DNA of 47,679 nt from NCBI GenBank assembly GCA_029865965.1, contig JARXAJ010000047.1, positions 1 through 47,679 of the forward strand, written 5' to 3'. Numbering within the stretch: the first letter of the stretch is position 1; each line of letters starts with the position of its first letter. Positions 8,043 through 16,558 of this stretch are shown here, in pieces. The position numbers and the translations under genes are program-made. The DNA is from Aquabacterium sp. GTDB taxonomy: Bacteria > Pseudomonadota > Gammaproteobacteria > Burkholderiales > Burkholderiaceae_C. The notes under the pieces are model-generated. The model did no database searches and had not been told where the DNA came from. It saw only the letters and a list, made by a program, of their open reading frames with translations.

Positions 8043-8711
8043 ATGTTGAACCAAAAAGCTGATACTGGTAATACTGCTACAGTCAATCCCACCGATGCGC
8101 CGGCATCAAAGAATTATTCTTCCGAGCATCACAAGATGATGGCAAACCACCTTGACTCAGCTGCAAAGCTGCACAAAGAGGCGGCTGGTCATGTAGATTC
8201 CGGCAACCTTGACAAAGGTAATCAAAGTGGTGGCGATGCAGAAGTGCACTACACAAAAGCTGGGGAAATTGACCAACGTTACACAGCAGCACGTGACCAC
8301 GACACTGCTGCGCATCATTATGCGCAGGTGGCAAGCCACCGCAAAGATGCTGCTTCGCATCGCCAGATGGGCAACCATTCCAAAGCGAATGAGAGTAACG
8401 CCAAAGCGACCGAGCATTTGACGAAAGCAGGCGAGATTGATCATCGCTATAAGGAGTCGAATGACCAGGCAATTTCTGCTGGCCATTACGATCAAGCGTC
8501 GATTCATCGTAAAGAAACTGCTACGCATACCCGAAACGGTGATGACTCAAAAGCCTCGCAAAGCCACGCGAATGCGAATGAGCATTTGACAAAAGCTGGT
8601 GAAATTGATAGGCGTTACACGGTTGGCAACAACACAAACGGAAGCAGCAATGCATCTCAAAATGACAAGCATCCGCGTGGTGATGACGGTCACTATGTTG
8701 CCAAAAATTAA
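8043..8711 (+). CDS. Histidine-rich hydrophilic protein of three 56-residue repeats
   Basis: A 222-aa protein of unknown function. Residues 25-80, 81-136 and 137-192 are three tandem repeats of exactly 56 residues. Each ends in the near-identical block TKAGEID-x-RY, and each carries a central S-x-HRK-x-A/T-x-H type motif, most regular in units 2 and 3. Each unit looks helical and amphipathic, rich in His, Ala, Lys, Asp, Asn and Ser, with almost no large hydrophobics. No signal peptide, membrane segment or cysteine. The composition recalls desiccation- or stress-related hydrophilic repeat proteins and metal-binding His-rich proteins, but neither is shown. ATG at 8043 lacks a clear ribosome site. 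Gene GC is well below that of the capsule genes. Confidence 0.75.
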   Translation: MLNQKADTGNTATVNPTDAPASKNYSSEHHKMMANHLDSAAKLHKEAAGHVDSGNLDKGNQSGGDAEVHYTKAGEIDQRYTAARDHDTAAHHYAQVASHRKDAASHRQMGNHSKANESNAKATEHLTKAGEIDHRYKESNDQAISAGHYDQASIHRKETATHTRNGDDSKASQSHANANEHLTKAGEIDRRYTVGNNTNGSSNASQNDKHPRGDDGHYVAKN

Positions 8712-8744
8712 TAGAGAGTAGCCAAGAAGGCAAAACGAGAATAT

Positions 8745-8766
8745 CGGGGGGATTTATCTACCCCCG
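8745..8766 (+). terminator. G/C stem-loop downstream of the repeat-protein gene
   Basis: A run of G (8746-8751), a 9-base AT-rich loop, and CCCCC-G at 8761-8766 can pair into a stem of 5-6 G-C pairs, 34 bases after the stop. There is no T-tract after it, so terminator function is only plausible. Confidence 0.35.
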
Positions 8767-8982
8767 CCCTGTATCAGCCTAAATCCCATCAGGCCGGGGC
8801 TATCAAGGCTGATTTCTTGCCGAACCACTGCTGCCATTGCGACTTGAATCACCAATGAACTGGTGATCCAGGTCGGTTAATCTTGGGGTCGGTGTGCGCC
8901 AACAAGTGCGGTACGGGCTAACCTCGGTATAGTTGATTATCCAAGCACAAAATCTATATGGTTTGTCAGTTCGCAGACTTCA

Positions 8983-9269
8983 GTGGCCTTGCAGAGGCAA
9001 ATCACCTTGGCGCTGTTGCCGACCATATTCAGGGACGGTGAGTGCTATCCACAGCATGAGGTCCATTGCTTTCGCAGATATAGGAAGGGGTCCTGTCTGC
9101 GAAACGTTGGTAGCAGGCTGTTCGCGATTTTCTTGGCCTTGCGATTTAGTCTAGCGAAACCACCATTGGTTTATGCGGTCAAGGCCCTAAAACTACTGCT
9201 ACAGGCAGAGTGCTTTCGTTGCAAAGCGATAGTTTTTCGCTTGTCATAAAAAACGGCGCCAAATTTTGA
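8983..9269 (+). pseudogene. Frameshifted copy of the small domain family seen at 10021
   Basis: The frame from 8983 reads LLPTIFRDGECY, then SCLRNVGSRL and FSLAKPPLVYA, which aligns with the 10021 gene (FRIGECYSRSEIHR, SCLPNVGGKL, FSPAAPTVVLCGQGP). At 9170-9172 this copy has TTT where the other has TTTT (10175-10178). Correcting for one lost T restores LCGQGPKTTATG and then SLVIKNGAKF, matching LCGQGPQTAPAS and VFIKKAANQW, before a TGA at 9267-9269. So this is a decayed gene: one base deleted, then a premature stop. The remaining bases to 9473 hold only weak remnants and a small GGCGG-AG-CCGCC hairpin at 9309-9320. Original function unknown. Confidence 0.7.
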
Positions 9270-9473
9270 CAGATGCGCGATGATCTTCGCATCAAAAATT
9301 TATTTCTAGGCGGAGCCGCCTCCAAGAATTTACCGCCGGTAATGGATTAACGGGTGAAATGGCTGCGTTGAAGTTCCTCACTCCAGATATTTTGTGAATC
9401 CTGCAAAGATTTCAAAGTCGGCAAGTTCATTCGCATTAATTAACCATCTGGACCTCGGTGCCATATCAGCTGT

Positions 9474-9980
9474 ATGAAAGCACTCTTACGCATGTTCGGA
9501 TTCGTGCACGGCCTGACAGCCCTGCTGTTTGCCGGCGCCGCGCTCATGCTGATTGCGATTTCCGCCCGTATGGGATGGTTGGCCATCGCAGGCGCTTGGG
9601 ACCGGGCTGCAGCGCAGGCAGTGATCGAGGCGGTAGGATTGTTGGCAGTCGCGGTCGCTGCTTTGCAAATTGCCGAAACGATCATTGAAGAAGAGGTCAT
9701 TCGCGACGCTGACATCAGCGCTCCGACCCGGGTTCGCCGCTTCTTGTCACGGTTCCTGGTGGTCATCGTGGTCGCGCTGGCCGTTGAAATCTTGGTCGCA
9801 ACCTTCAAAGCGCATGAAGATCCAGTTCAGCTGATGTATGCCGCCAGCCTGCTGTTTGCAGTCGGCGTGTTGCTGGCCGCGTGGGGGTTATTTATTCATC
9901 TCAACCGCTCGGCCGAGGAATTGGAACCGGTGGCCATGGCGGATGCAAAGCGCGAAGACCACAAGGTTAGCCAAGATTAG
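9474..9980 (+). CDS. Conserved membrane protein with four predicted helices
   Basis: A 168-aa protein with hydrophobic helices at about residues 8-31, 43-66, 90-110 and 123-144. The short loop holding EEEVIRDADISAPTRVRR between helices 2 and 3 and the tail SAEELEPVAMADAKREDHK are the hydrophilic parts. I recognise the block TIIEEEVIRDA-ISAPTRVRRFLSRF from uncharacterised proteobacterial inner-membrane proteins; no function is known to me. The frame is intact while the homologous small genes on either side are decayed or startless. The ribosome site before the ATG is weak. Confidence 0.75.
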   Translation: MKALLRMFGFVHGLTALLFAGAALMLIAISARMGWLAIAGAWDRAAAQAVIEAVGLLAVAVAALQIAETIIEEEVIRDADISAPTRVRRFLSRFLVVIVVALAVEILVATFKAHEDPVQLMYAASLLFAVGVLLAAWGLFIHLNRSAEELEPVAMADAKREDHKVSQD

Positions 9981-10020
9981 TCCTTCAGTCGCCGGGCAGA
10001 ACCAAATCGAAATCGAGCTT

Positions 10021-10401
10021 TTGGCAGCCACGTTCCGTATCGGCGAATGCTATTCCAGAAGTGAGATTCATCGCGTTCTGGGTGGTAGCAAGGTGTCTTG
10101 CCTGCCAAACGTTGGTGGCAAGCTGGTTGCCGCCTGCTTGACTTTAAGTTTTAGTCCGGCAGCACCCACCGTGGTTTTATGCGGCCAGGGTCCTCAAACC
10201 GCTCCTGCCAGCAGGCTACTCACGTTGCAGCGCGACCCACTTCCGGTATTCATCAAAAAAGCCGCCAATCAATGGCGGTTTTGCGGTGACTTTTGCGTGG
10301 CACAGGTTTTTTCGGACGGAGCCCGCTTTGAAGAATTCGTCGGCGGTTCAGGCCGCTCTTTGGCGAGCGTGTCCTATGTTGTCTTGCTGCGGCCCAGCTA
10401 G
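10021..10401 (+). CDS. Small protein of unknown function, paralogue of pseudogene at 8983
   Basis: An open frame of about 126 aa with conserved-looking blocks FRIGECYSRSEIHRVLGG, SCLPNVGGKLVAACLTLSF, VVLCGQGPQTAPASRLL, QRDPLPVFIKKAANQWRF and GSGRSLASVSYVVLLRP. The last parts (LPVFIK-x-x-x-x-W and GSGR) remind me of a small domain found alone or attached to nucleases, but I cannot name it safely. There is no ATG; the frame is open upstream into the preceding gene, and TTG at 10021 is the best-placed start. It may therefore be a 5'-truncated relic rather than a working gene. Its relative 1 kb upstream is frameshifted. Follows the membrane-protein gene by 40 bases. Confidence 0.5.
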   Translation: MAATFRIGECYSRSEIHRVLGGSKVSCLPNVGGKLVAACLTLSFSPAAPTVVLCGQGPQTAPASRLLTLQRDPLPVFIKKAANQWRFCGDFCVAQVFSDGARFEEFVGGSGRSLASVSYVVLLRPS

Positions 10402-11192
10402 CTGTCTGGTGACCGGCACCTTTGCAGTCCAGATGGTTGCGCCCCGGCAACTGCGGTGAAAAGCATCGAAAGATGGGGCGATCAAACGGATTCGGAGGCC
10501 ATGTTCGTACCTAACTGGGTGCGATGGATGAGCCTGACCACGAGCTCAAGCGTGGCAATACGAACCAGTGCACGCGTCGGTTCGTTCATGGGATGAGTCA
10601 GGTTGCGCGTCATGTCAAATCAGGACAGTTGGTGCAGACCTGTCCAGCCAGGCGCGATACGCCTCCAAGAGCAATTTAACCGGCGCAGCGGAAAGTCGGC
10701 ACATGCCGCCCAGGTGGCTCAATCCAGTGTCGGCGCCAGCACGCACGGCCGCGCGGTTCGCGGCGAATGACTGACCCGCCTTGACCGCGCGCCAGCAGCT
10801 TGGCCATGTTCTCAGCCTCGGCCCGAATGTCCAAAATGCCTGAGAACGCCCCCAAACCTGCCGCTGCGCAGCAGGCCCGCCCGAGGGGCGAGAGAAAACT
10901 TTGGAGCGGCCCTGCGTTTTCTTATGAGCCGGTGAATCCTTGAATTTGTCGAAGACATAGGCCGGCAAAAGCTGCTTGGGGTGATCGTTCAACACCGCCT
11001 CGATCTGCGCCAAGGTGGCGCCAAAGCGTTGCCAGGCGAGCACCGAGAAAATCAGGTTTGTCTGCTGGGCGCCGACTTCTTCGGCCAACCGCTCCCGATC
11101 CTTGAAGCCCGGGCCCTCGACACGAAAAACGCCTTGCCGAGTTTGCCCATGGAGATGGCAGGCATGCGCTGACCTTGTCTGATGGCGCGGGC
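10402..11192. other. 791-base degraded stretch downstream of the integrase pseudogene
   Basis: On the minus strand two overlapping frames (about 11167-11054 opening MPAISMGKLGKAFF, and about 11088-10615) could be pieces of one frameshifted gene, but neither gives a motif I recognise. An inverted repeat GGACAG/CTGTCC occurs at 10622-10644. The stretch is most simply explained as decayed mobile-element DNA next to the integrase remnant. Confidence 0.4.
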
Positions 11193-12100
11193 CTACTTGC
11201 GCCAGAACGACTCGACGGCCCGCATCTGCCGGCGCTTTTCGGTGGTCACGTACGCGGTGGTGGTGGCCAGCGACGCGTGCCCCAGGTTCTGCTGGGCAGT
11301 GTCGATGGGCATGCCACTGGCGATCGCGTGGCTTGCATGCGCGTGGCGCATCCAGTGCGTGCTGGCATGGCTGAAGCGTTCGGCGCCCTTCGCATCGCCC
11401 TGCCCGCGCAGGTCACCTGCGCAGTCTTCGTAGAAGCGCTTGATCTGATCGTAGCGGGTTGTCGCGGCAATCCCCTGCCGAGCATCGATCAGTTTTCCGA
11501 TGTTGAGCCCCGGCGCGCGCCCGGCCGCGTCGCTGGCCTTGCCCAACAAATGCGCGCCCTGGTTGCCGAGGTCTTCCGGACCGGTACCCAGTCTGCGTGA
11601 TGCGAGGTACCTGGCCTGGCCAGTTCGCCCACCACATCCACCGGCAGCGGCACCCCGCGCCCCTTCTGCCCCTTGCCGATGACCCGCAGCAGCCAGCCCT
11701 GCATCGGCTCGCTGTCCGCATCTGCCGGGTACTCCAGCCACTGCAGGTCGTCGACCGTGGCGGCCACCACCTCTGACAGGCGCAGCCTGGCTCCTGCAGC
11801 CAATCGACGAGGCGCAGTGCCTTGCCCTCCCCCATCGCCTTGATCCCGGCATGCCACCGCTGGCCGACACCGTTGATGCGCTCGACCAGCTGGGCGAGCG
11901 TGAAGATGTCGGCGGCCTCAAGTGGCTGGCCAGCGTCGGGTTCAACCAGGCCGCGACCGAGTTGCCGGCCTTCGGGGCCCGGGCCACCAGGCCTTCGAGC
12001 CAGCGTAGCCCGTCGAGCTGGCGCATCCCTGTCTTGCCCGGCATGTGGTGCCGGCGCGCAGGCCGGTCATGACTGCCTTCGCCGCACGTGGCGCCGCCTG
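11193..12100 (-). pseudogene. Tyrosine recombinase/integrase remnant with several frameshifts
   Basis: The 3' end codes for a good recombinase catalytic tail: HWMRHAHASHA, then NLGHASLATTTAYVTTEK, giving the H-x-x-R-H box, the LGH box and the nucleophilic Tyr, ending SFWRK at 11193. The part before it lies in another frame (LRLSEVVAATVDDLQWLEY, VIGKGQKGRGVPLP, from about 11790 to 11625). Before that a third frame reads EAADIFTLAQLVERINGVG and MGEGKALRLVDWL (about 11915-11785). Further upstream the first frame has LRWLEGLVARAPKAGNSVAAWL. At least three frame changes are needed, so it is dead. The order fits phage-type integrases with a DUF3701 N-terminal region; the N-terminus is missing or unreadable. 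Confidence 0.75.
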
Positions 12101-12458
12101 AGCTGCTTCCAGTTCGAGGTCTGGCTGCACGGCGACATGCCGCGCACTGCCTGTGCGATTTGCAGCAAGACCCCCAAGCGCCGGTGCCGTGGGCCCGGCC
12201 GGGATCTGGCTTCACTGCCGTTTTCGAGGCCTTGGCGCTGGCGCCATCTGGGGAGAAGGATGCAAGGGGCTGTGATGACTTTGCTTCGTTCTGCGGCTTT
12301 GGCCGTGTGTCGGTCTGCGGCAACGTAAAAAAAGTGCTCAGGCTCCTGCGCCCGCTGCCGATAAGGTTTCATTGTCTCCATTGACAGCTGCGCAGCGGCC
12401 CATCGAGGCGCTCGCGCTCGCAGACCGACAGACACCCACCAAACAATCGGACACCAAC
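12101..12458. other. 358-base gap between integrase remnant and lipoprotein gene
   Basis: No gene recognised. The minus-strand frame continuing from the integrase remnant is open to about 12323, but its translation has no family features. The right part should hold the promoter of the lipoprotein-OMP-kpsS unit; I could not pick out convincing -35/-10 hexamers. Confidence 0.35.
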
Positions 12459-13949
12459 ATGCCCCCGACCAATAAACTGTTCCTGGCCCTGGCTGCAAGC
12501 GCAGCGCTGACTGCTTGCGGAGGCGGCGGTTCAGGCGCGCCCGAGCCCAATGGTGGGCCACTCCCGGTGGTGGTGCCCACTGCAGTCAGGGGCGTGATGA
12601 TCGACGGCTATGTCAGCGGCGCGACCGTCTTCTGTGACAGCAACGGCAATGGCAGCTTCGACAGCGGCGAGGTCAGCGCCACCACCGACCCGGTCGGCGC
12701 TTATGAACTCGCCGCCGGTTGCAGCAGCGACCTGGTCGGCTCAGGAGGCACCAACACCGACACCGGCTTCCCGTTCGACGGCCAGCTCATGGCGCCGGTG
12801 GGCAGCACCGTCATGACGCCGCTGACCACTCTGCTGGTGGGCAGCGGATTGACCGTCGCCCAACTGGCTGAATTGTTGGGCCAGCCGGCGGGAACCGACA
12901 TCACCAAGATCGACGTGGCCAACGGCCAGAACATCGACCTCTTCAAGAAGACGTTGGCCGTGCATCAGATGCTGGACAGCATCTCGCGCCTCAGCGCCAG
13001 CAAGAGCGGCGAAACCAACCTGAAGGCCGTTTACGCGCGTGTGGTCAGCGACTTTGCCAAGAGCCTGGCAACCCAGGCGAGCGGCAGCACTTTCATCAGC
13101 GCGGCCGGCGACATCAATTCCACGATGCTGTCGGCCATCGTCAGGGGCCTGCCCGACATTCTCAGGATGAACCTCAGCGCCTCCGACGCCGAAGCCGCTG
13201 CAGACGCCACCGTCAACGCGCTGGCCGCAGAAGCGCAGATGTTCACCAAGTCCACCACCACCGACCTGACGGCGCTGGCGTCGCTGACCCGCACTCTCCA
13301 GAACCCCGCGCGCCAGCCGCTGGACGTGGGCGCCACCACCAACCACTGGGCGCTGTCCAACGACAGCCTGACGCTGAACGGTGTCGTCGCCCGGCTGTCT
13401 GACCTGAGCACCGGTGCCACGCTATCCGGCCTCGACACCATCGGCATCGACTTGCGTGTGGTCGGCAACCCGGCGTCAGAGTCGGTCAGCAGCGTCGCAC
13501 TGGAACTGGTCGAGCGCGGCGGCGAAGGCCGCAAGCTACAGCTGATGATCGACGAAGTCTCCATGAAACTGGACGCACAAGGCCAGCTGCAGGTGGCCGT
13601 TCCGCCCACTGCCAAGGTCTACGTCTACGGCTACACGACCAACGGCACCGAGGTCAACCTGACCATCGCTGACCTGAGCTTCTCGCCGATCCGCGTGACG
13701 AACAACGGCTTCACGCTGAACTACGACAACATGGTGAGGAAGGTGCTGACCAACACCGATGCCAGCGCCCGCACCACGGCAGAGCGCTTCCTTGCCATCA
13801 CGGGCTCGTTCGATATCAAGGTGGTGATCGACAAGGTCAACATCCGCAAGTCCGATTCCAGCGCCTTCACCAACCAGACGGTGCGGATGACCAACACCAG
13901 CAAATCAGTGACGGGTGCGGGCTTCACGGGCATCGTCACGGTGCAGTGA
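12459..13949 (+). CDS. Large secreted lipoprotein with N-terminal SdrD/Calx-like module
   Basis: A 496-aa predicted lipoprotein. The signal peptide ends in the lipobox LTAC (Cys about residue 21), followed by a Gly-rich and Pro-rich linker. Residues about 40-90 (GVMIDGYVSGATVFCDSN and GSFDSGEVSATTDPVGAYEL) form the Ca-binding-like loop module common in bacterial surface proteins. The block VGSTVMTPLTTLLVGSG and a helical middle follow, then a beta-rich C-terminal half. No enzyme motif. The ATG at 12459 is chosen because the signal peptide starts there. It sits 6 bases before an outer-membrane protein gene and upstream of kpsS, so a surface role linked to the capsule is possible but inferred only from position. 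Confidence 0.8.
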   Translation: MPPTNKLFLALAASAALTACGGGGSGAPEPNGGPLPVVVPTAVRGVMIDGYVSGATVFCDSNGNGSFDSGEVSATTDPVGAYELAAGCSSDLVGSGGTNTDTGFPFDGQLMAPVGSTVMTPLTTLLVGSGLTVAQLAELLGQPAGTDITKIDVANGQNIDLFKKTLAVHQMLDSISRLSASKSGETNLKAVYARVVSDFAKSLATQASGSTFISAAGDINSTMLSAIVRGLPDILRMNLSASDAEAAADATVNALAAEAQMFTKSTTTDLTALASLTRTLQNPARQPLDVGATTNHWALSNDSLTLNGVVARLSDLSTGATLSGLDTIGIDLRVVGNPASESVSSVALELVERGGEGRKLQLMIDEVSMKLDAQGQLQVAVPPTAKVYVYGYTTNGTEVNLTIADLSFSPIRVTNNGFTLNYDNMVRKVLTNTDASARTTAERFLAITGSFDIKVVIDKVNIRKSDSSAFTNQTVRMTNTSKSVTGAGFTGIVTVQ

Positions 13950-13955
13950 CCGGCC

Positions 13956-15035
13956 ATGCGACTGAGCTTCTTTGCCGTGGCGGCCCTCGCCGGGGCCGCC
14001 GGCGCTGACCTACGCGCTGCGCCATTGGACGCGCTGGTGAGTGCGTTGCCGCCAACGGCCGCCACGCGGTGGGCGGTCGAAATCGGCTACGACGCAGCCA
14101 ACAGGCAACTGGACGTGCTGGGCATGCGGCCCCGGCGCGCTGACGGAAGCGACGGCCCGTCGGGTGACTACAGCGGCGGCCACCTGCAGGTGGGCGTCGC
14201 TGCCACGCCAACGCTGCGCCTGGAGGGCGCCGTGTGGAAGCGCAATATCGCCTACGTCAGCACATTGGCCGACGTCACCACCTGGCAGCTCGCTGGCCAG
14301 TGGCAGATGCTGACGTCCGCCAACGGCGAACGCGCCCTGGCGCTGCGCGCAGGCGCTTTCGGCAGCCACACGCCCCTGCTGCGCAGAACCACCAGTACCC
14401 GCGTGCAGGGCGTCACCTTCACCAGCGCCCAGGTCACCAACCCGCGCGACCTGCAATTGCAGCTCGATCTGGTGGCTTCGATGCGCCTCGCGCCGGCACT
14501 GACGCTGTCGGCATTTGCCGGCGCCGGCCGCAGCCAGGTCGACTTCGACGCCGTGCGTGCCACGACCAGGAGCAAGGACGGCTGCCAGTTCGATGTCAGC
14601 TTCGAAGGTGGCAAGGTGGTTGCCGTGTGCGAGAACAACGGCTCGACCATCCGCGTGTCCACACCGGCATCGGTGTACGGCATCGACGTCGCCAAGGAAG
14701 CCCGCTACACGGCCACCAGCCTGCAACTGGGCGCCAACCTCGGCTGGCAGCCCGGCGACTGGCGCCTGCGCGCTGGCCTGCAGGCCATGCAGATCGACCG
14801 CGGTTCGGTCGACGACATCGTGCAGCAGCGCGGCGGCAAGGTGTTCCGCAGCAACACCGTGGGTGTGCTGGACGTCGGCTACCGGCTGTTGCCGTCGTCC
14901 CTGGTCTTCCTGCGGGCACAGGTCTTGGCGCACCAGTTCGTCGGTGAGGTCCCGCTCATGTACAACTCGTTGACCGCCACCCAGCACCGCCGGCGGTACG
15001 GGATTGCCACGCTCGGCGTGGCTCACAGCTTCTGA
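13956..15035 (+). CDS. Predicted outer-membrane beta-barrel protein
   Basis: A 359-aa protein with a signal peptide (MRLSFFAVAALAGAAGADLRA, cleavage after about 20) and many alternating-hydrophobic strands ending in an aromatic C-terminal residue (GVAHSF), the usual barrel-assembly signal. Strands such as TLRLEGAVWKRNIAYV, LALRAGAFGSH and VGVLDVGYRLL support a barrel of perhaps 12-16 strands. One loop carries two cysteines (GCQFDVSF and VCENNGS) that could form a disulfide. I recognise no family. It starts 6 bases after the lipoprotein gene and ends 23 bases before kpsS, so the three probably form one operon. Confidence 0.75.
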   Translation: MRLSFFAVAALAGAAGADLRAAPLDALVSALPPTAATRWAVEIGYDAANRQLDVLGMRPRRADGSDGPSGDYSGGHLQVGVAATPTLRLEGAVWKRNIAYVSTLADVTTWQLAGQWQMLTSANGERALALRAGAFGSHTPLLRRTTSTRVQGVTFTSAQVTNPRDLQLQLDLVASMRLAPALTLSAFAGAGRSQVDFDAVRATTRSKDGCQFDVSFEGGKVVAVCENNGSTIRVSTPASVYGIDVAKEARYTATSLQLGANLGWQPGDWRLRAGLQAMQIDRGSVDDIVQQRGGKVFRSNTVGVLDVGYRLLPSSLVFLRAQVLAHQFVGEVPLMYNSLTATQHRRRYGIATLGVAHSF

Positions 15036-15058
15036 CCGCGCGGCAGCAGAGCCTGGGC

Positions 15059-16519
15059 ATGCCGCATCCACTGTCGTTCACCACCTTGCTGGCGCACCGC
15101 CGCACGCTGCTGCTGCAAGGGCCGATGGGCCCGTTCTTCGCCAAGCTCGCCACGCAGTTGCGCCAGTACGGCCAGCAGGTGTTCAAGGTCAACTTCAACG
15201 GCGGCGACCGGCTCTTCTTCCGCAGCGCCGATGCCGTCACCTACCAGGGCCCGCACGCCGACTGGCCGGCCTGGCTGCGCCGTTACATCGTCGACAACCA
15301 CATCGACGCCATCGTGCTCTTCGGCCAGTCACGCCCAGTGCACCAGCCGGTGCCGGACATCGCCAGGCGGCTGGGCGTGCAGCTGTTCGTCTTCGAGGAA
15401 GGCTATGTGCGGCCGAACCACGTGACGCTGGAGATCGGTGGCGTGAATGCACATTCGCCGTTGCCCCGCGAACGTGCGCCTTACGACGCCATTCCCGCTT
15501 CAGCGCTGCCGCCCACGCGCCGCCCGGTGCCCGCCGGGCAGACCTTCTGGCGCACGGCAGCCTGCGCTGCAGCGTACGGGCTGGCCAAGTCTTTGCGCGC
15601 CTGGCAGCACCCGAACGACACCTACCACCGACCGCTGGACCCGCTGGCCGAGACTGCCAAGTGGGTCCGTGGTGGCTGGCGCAAGCTGCGCAACATGTGG
15701 CACGACCACGCCGTGTTGCGCGAGCTGGTGGCGCCGCAACGCACAGGCCGCTGGTACCTGCTGCCGCTGCAAGTGCACAACGACAGCCAGATCCTGATGC
15801 ACTCGAACTACCCCAGCATGGAGGCCGGCATCGACGACGTCATGACCTCGTTCGCAGCCCACGCCGACCCCTCGGACTGGCTCGTCATCAAGCACCACCC
15901 GATGGACCGCGCCTACCGCAACTTCGCCGTGCACATCGATGCCCGGGCCACGCAGCTGAACATTGCCGACCGCGTGCGCTACGTGCACGACCTGCACATG
16001 CCGACGCTGCTGAAACACACCCGCGGCGTGGTCACGGTCAACAGCACCACGGGGCTGCAGGCGCTGCACCACGGCAAGCCGGTGATCACGCTGGGCGAGT
16101 GCGTCTATGCCGTCGAAGGCCTGGTGTATGCGGGCACGCTGGGCACGTTCTGGCGCAATCCGGGCAGCGTGGACATGCAGCTGTTCTACCGCTTTCGCCA
16201 CCACCTCATCGCGCAGAGCCAGCTGAATGCCAGTTTCTACGCCCGCGTGCCGGCTTTCGCCCAGGCTGCAAGCGGTTCGGCATTGCCGCTACCGCTACCG
16301 CTACCGCTACCGCTGCCTCTGCCGCCACAGTGGGCAGTGCCTGCGGCGGTGTCGCGCAGCCATCGGCTGGGCCAGGCGCACGCCGCGCCGGCACTGCTGG
16401 GCATGGCCGCGCAGCCAGCGCAAGCTGCACGCAGGCGCTGGCGCCAGCAGCCGTTGCCTGCGCGCACGGCCGGCGCGACGCGTCAACACGGCCGGCTGGC
16501 GAAGGAAGCCGTCCAGTAA
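15059..16519 (+). CDS. kpsS: KpsS-like capsule beta-Kdo transferase with Leu-Pro tail
   Basis: A 486-aa homologue of KpsS, which adds the first Kdo to phosphatidylglycerol to start the poly-Kdo linker of group 2 capsules, at the inner face of the cytoplasmic membrane. Conserved blocks include LLLQGPMGPFF, KVNFNGGDRLFF, FVFEEGYVRPNHVTLE, LPLQVHNDSQI, VIKHHPMDRAYRN and VTVNSTTGLQALHHGKPV. KpsS proteins are usually about 390-400 aa. Here about 85 residues follow the conserved domain, beginning with an alternating Leu-Pro run (about residues 408-424) encoded by a hexanucleotide repeat. It is the only core kps gene on the plus strand and converges on kpsC. Confidence 0.93.
   Translation: MPHPLSFTTLLAHRRTLLLQGPMGPFFAKLATQLRQYGQQVFKVNFNGGDRLFFRSADAVTYQGPHADWPAWLRRYIVDNHIDAIVLFGQSRPVHQPVPDIARRLGVQLFVFEEGYVRPNHVTLEIGGVNAHSPLPRERAPYDAIPASALPPTRRPVPAGQTFWRTAACAAAYGLAKSLRAWQHPNDTYHRPLDPLAETAKWVRGGWRKLRNMWHDHAVLRELVAPQRTGRWYLLPLQVHNDSQILMHSNYPSMEAGIDDVMTSFAAHADPSDWLVIKHHPMDRAYRNFAVHIDARATQLNIADRVRYVHDLHMPTLLKHTRGVVTVNSTTGLQALHHGKPVITLGECVYAVEGLVYAGTLGTFWRNPGSVDMQLFYRFRHHLIAQSQLNASFYARVPAFAQAASGSALPLPLPLPLPLPLPPQWAVPAAVSRSHRLGQAHAAPALLGMAAQPAQAARRRWRQQPLPARTAGATRQHGRLAKEAVQ
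16285..16322 (+). repeat. Hexanucleotide tandem repeat inside kpsS
   Basis: Four to five in-frame copies of CCGCTA (last units diverging to CCGCTG and CCTCTG) encode the Leu-Pro run of the KpsS tail. Copy-number change by slippage would alter tail length without a frameshift. Confidence 0.7.
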
Positions 16520-16558
16520 GCGCGTGGCTGCGACGGCCTGCGCCGGCGCGGCTTTATT

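Noticed and set aside
10261-10282. Terminator-like hairpin CCGCCA/TGGCGG followed by TTTT
   Set aside because: It falls inside the conserved-looking FIKKAANQWRF coding block of the 10021 gene, and the frame continues in family-like fashion after it, so it is more likely coding sequence.
10476-10609. 43-codon minus-strand frame starting MTRNLTHPMNEPTRAL
   Set aside because: No ribosome site and no family; lies in degraded DNA, so not reported as a gene.
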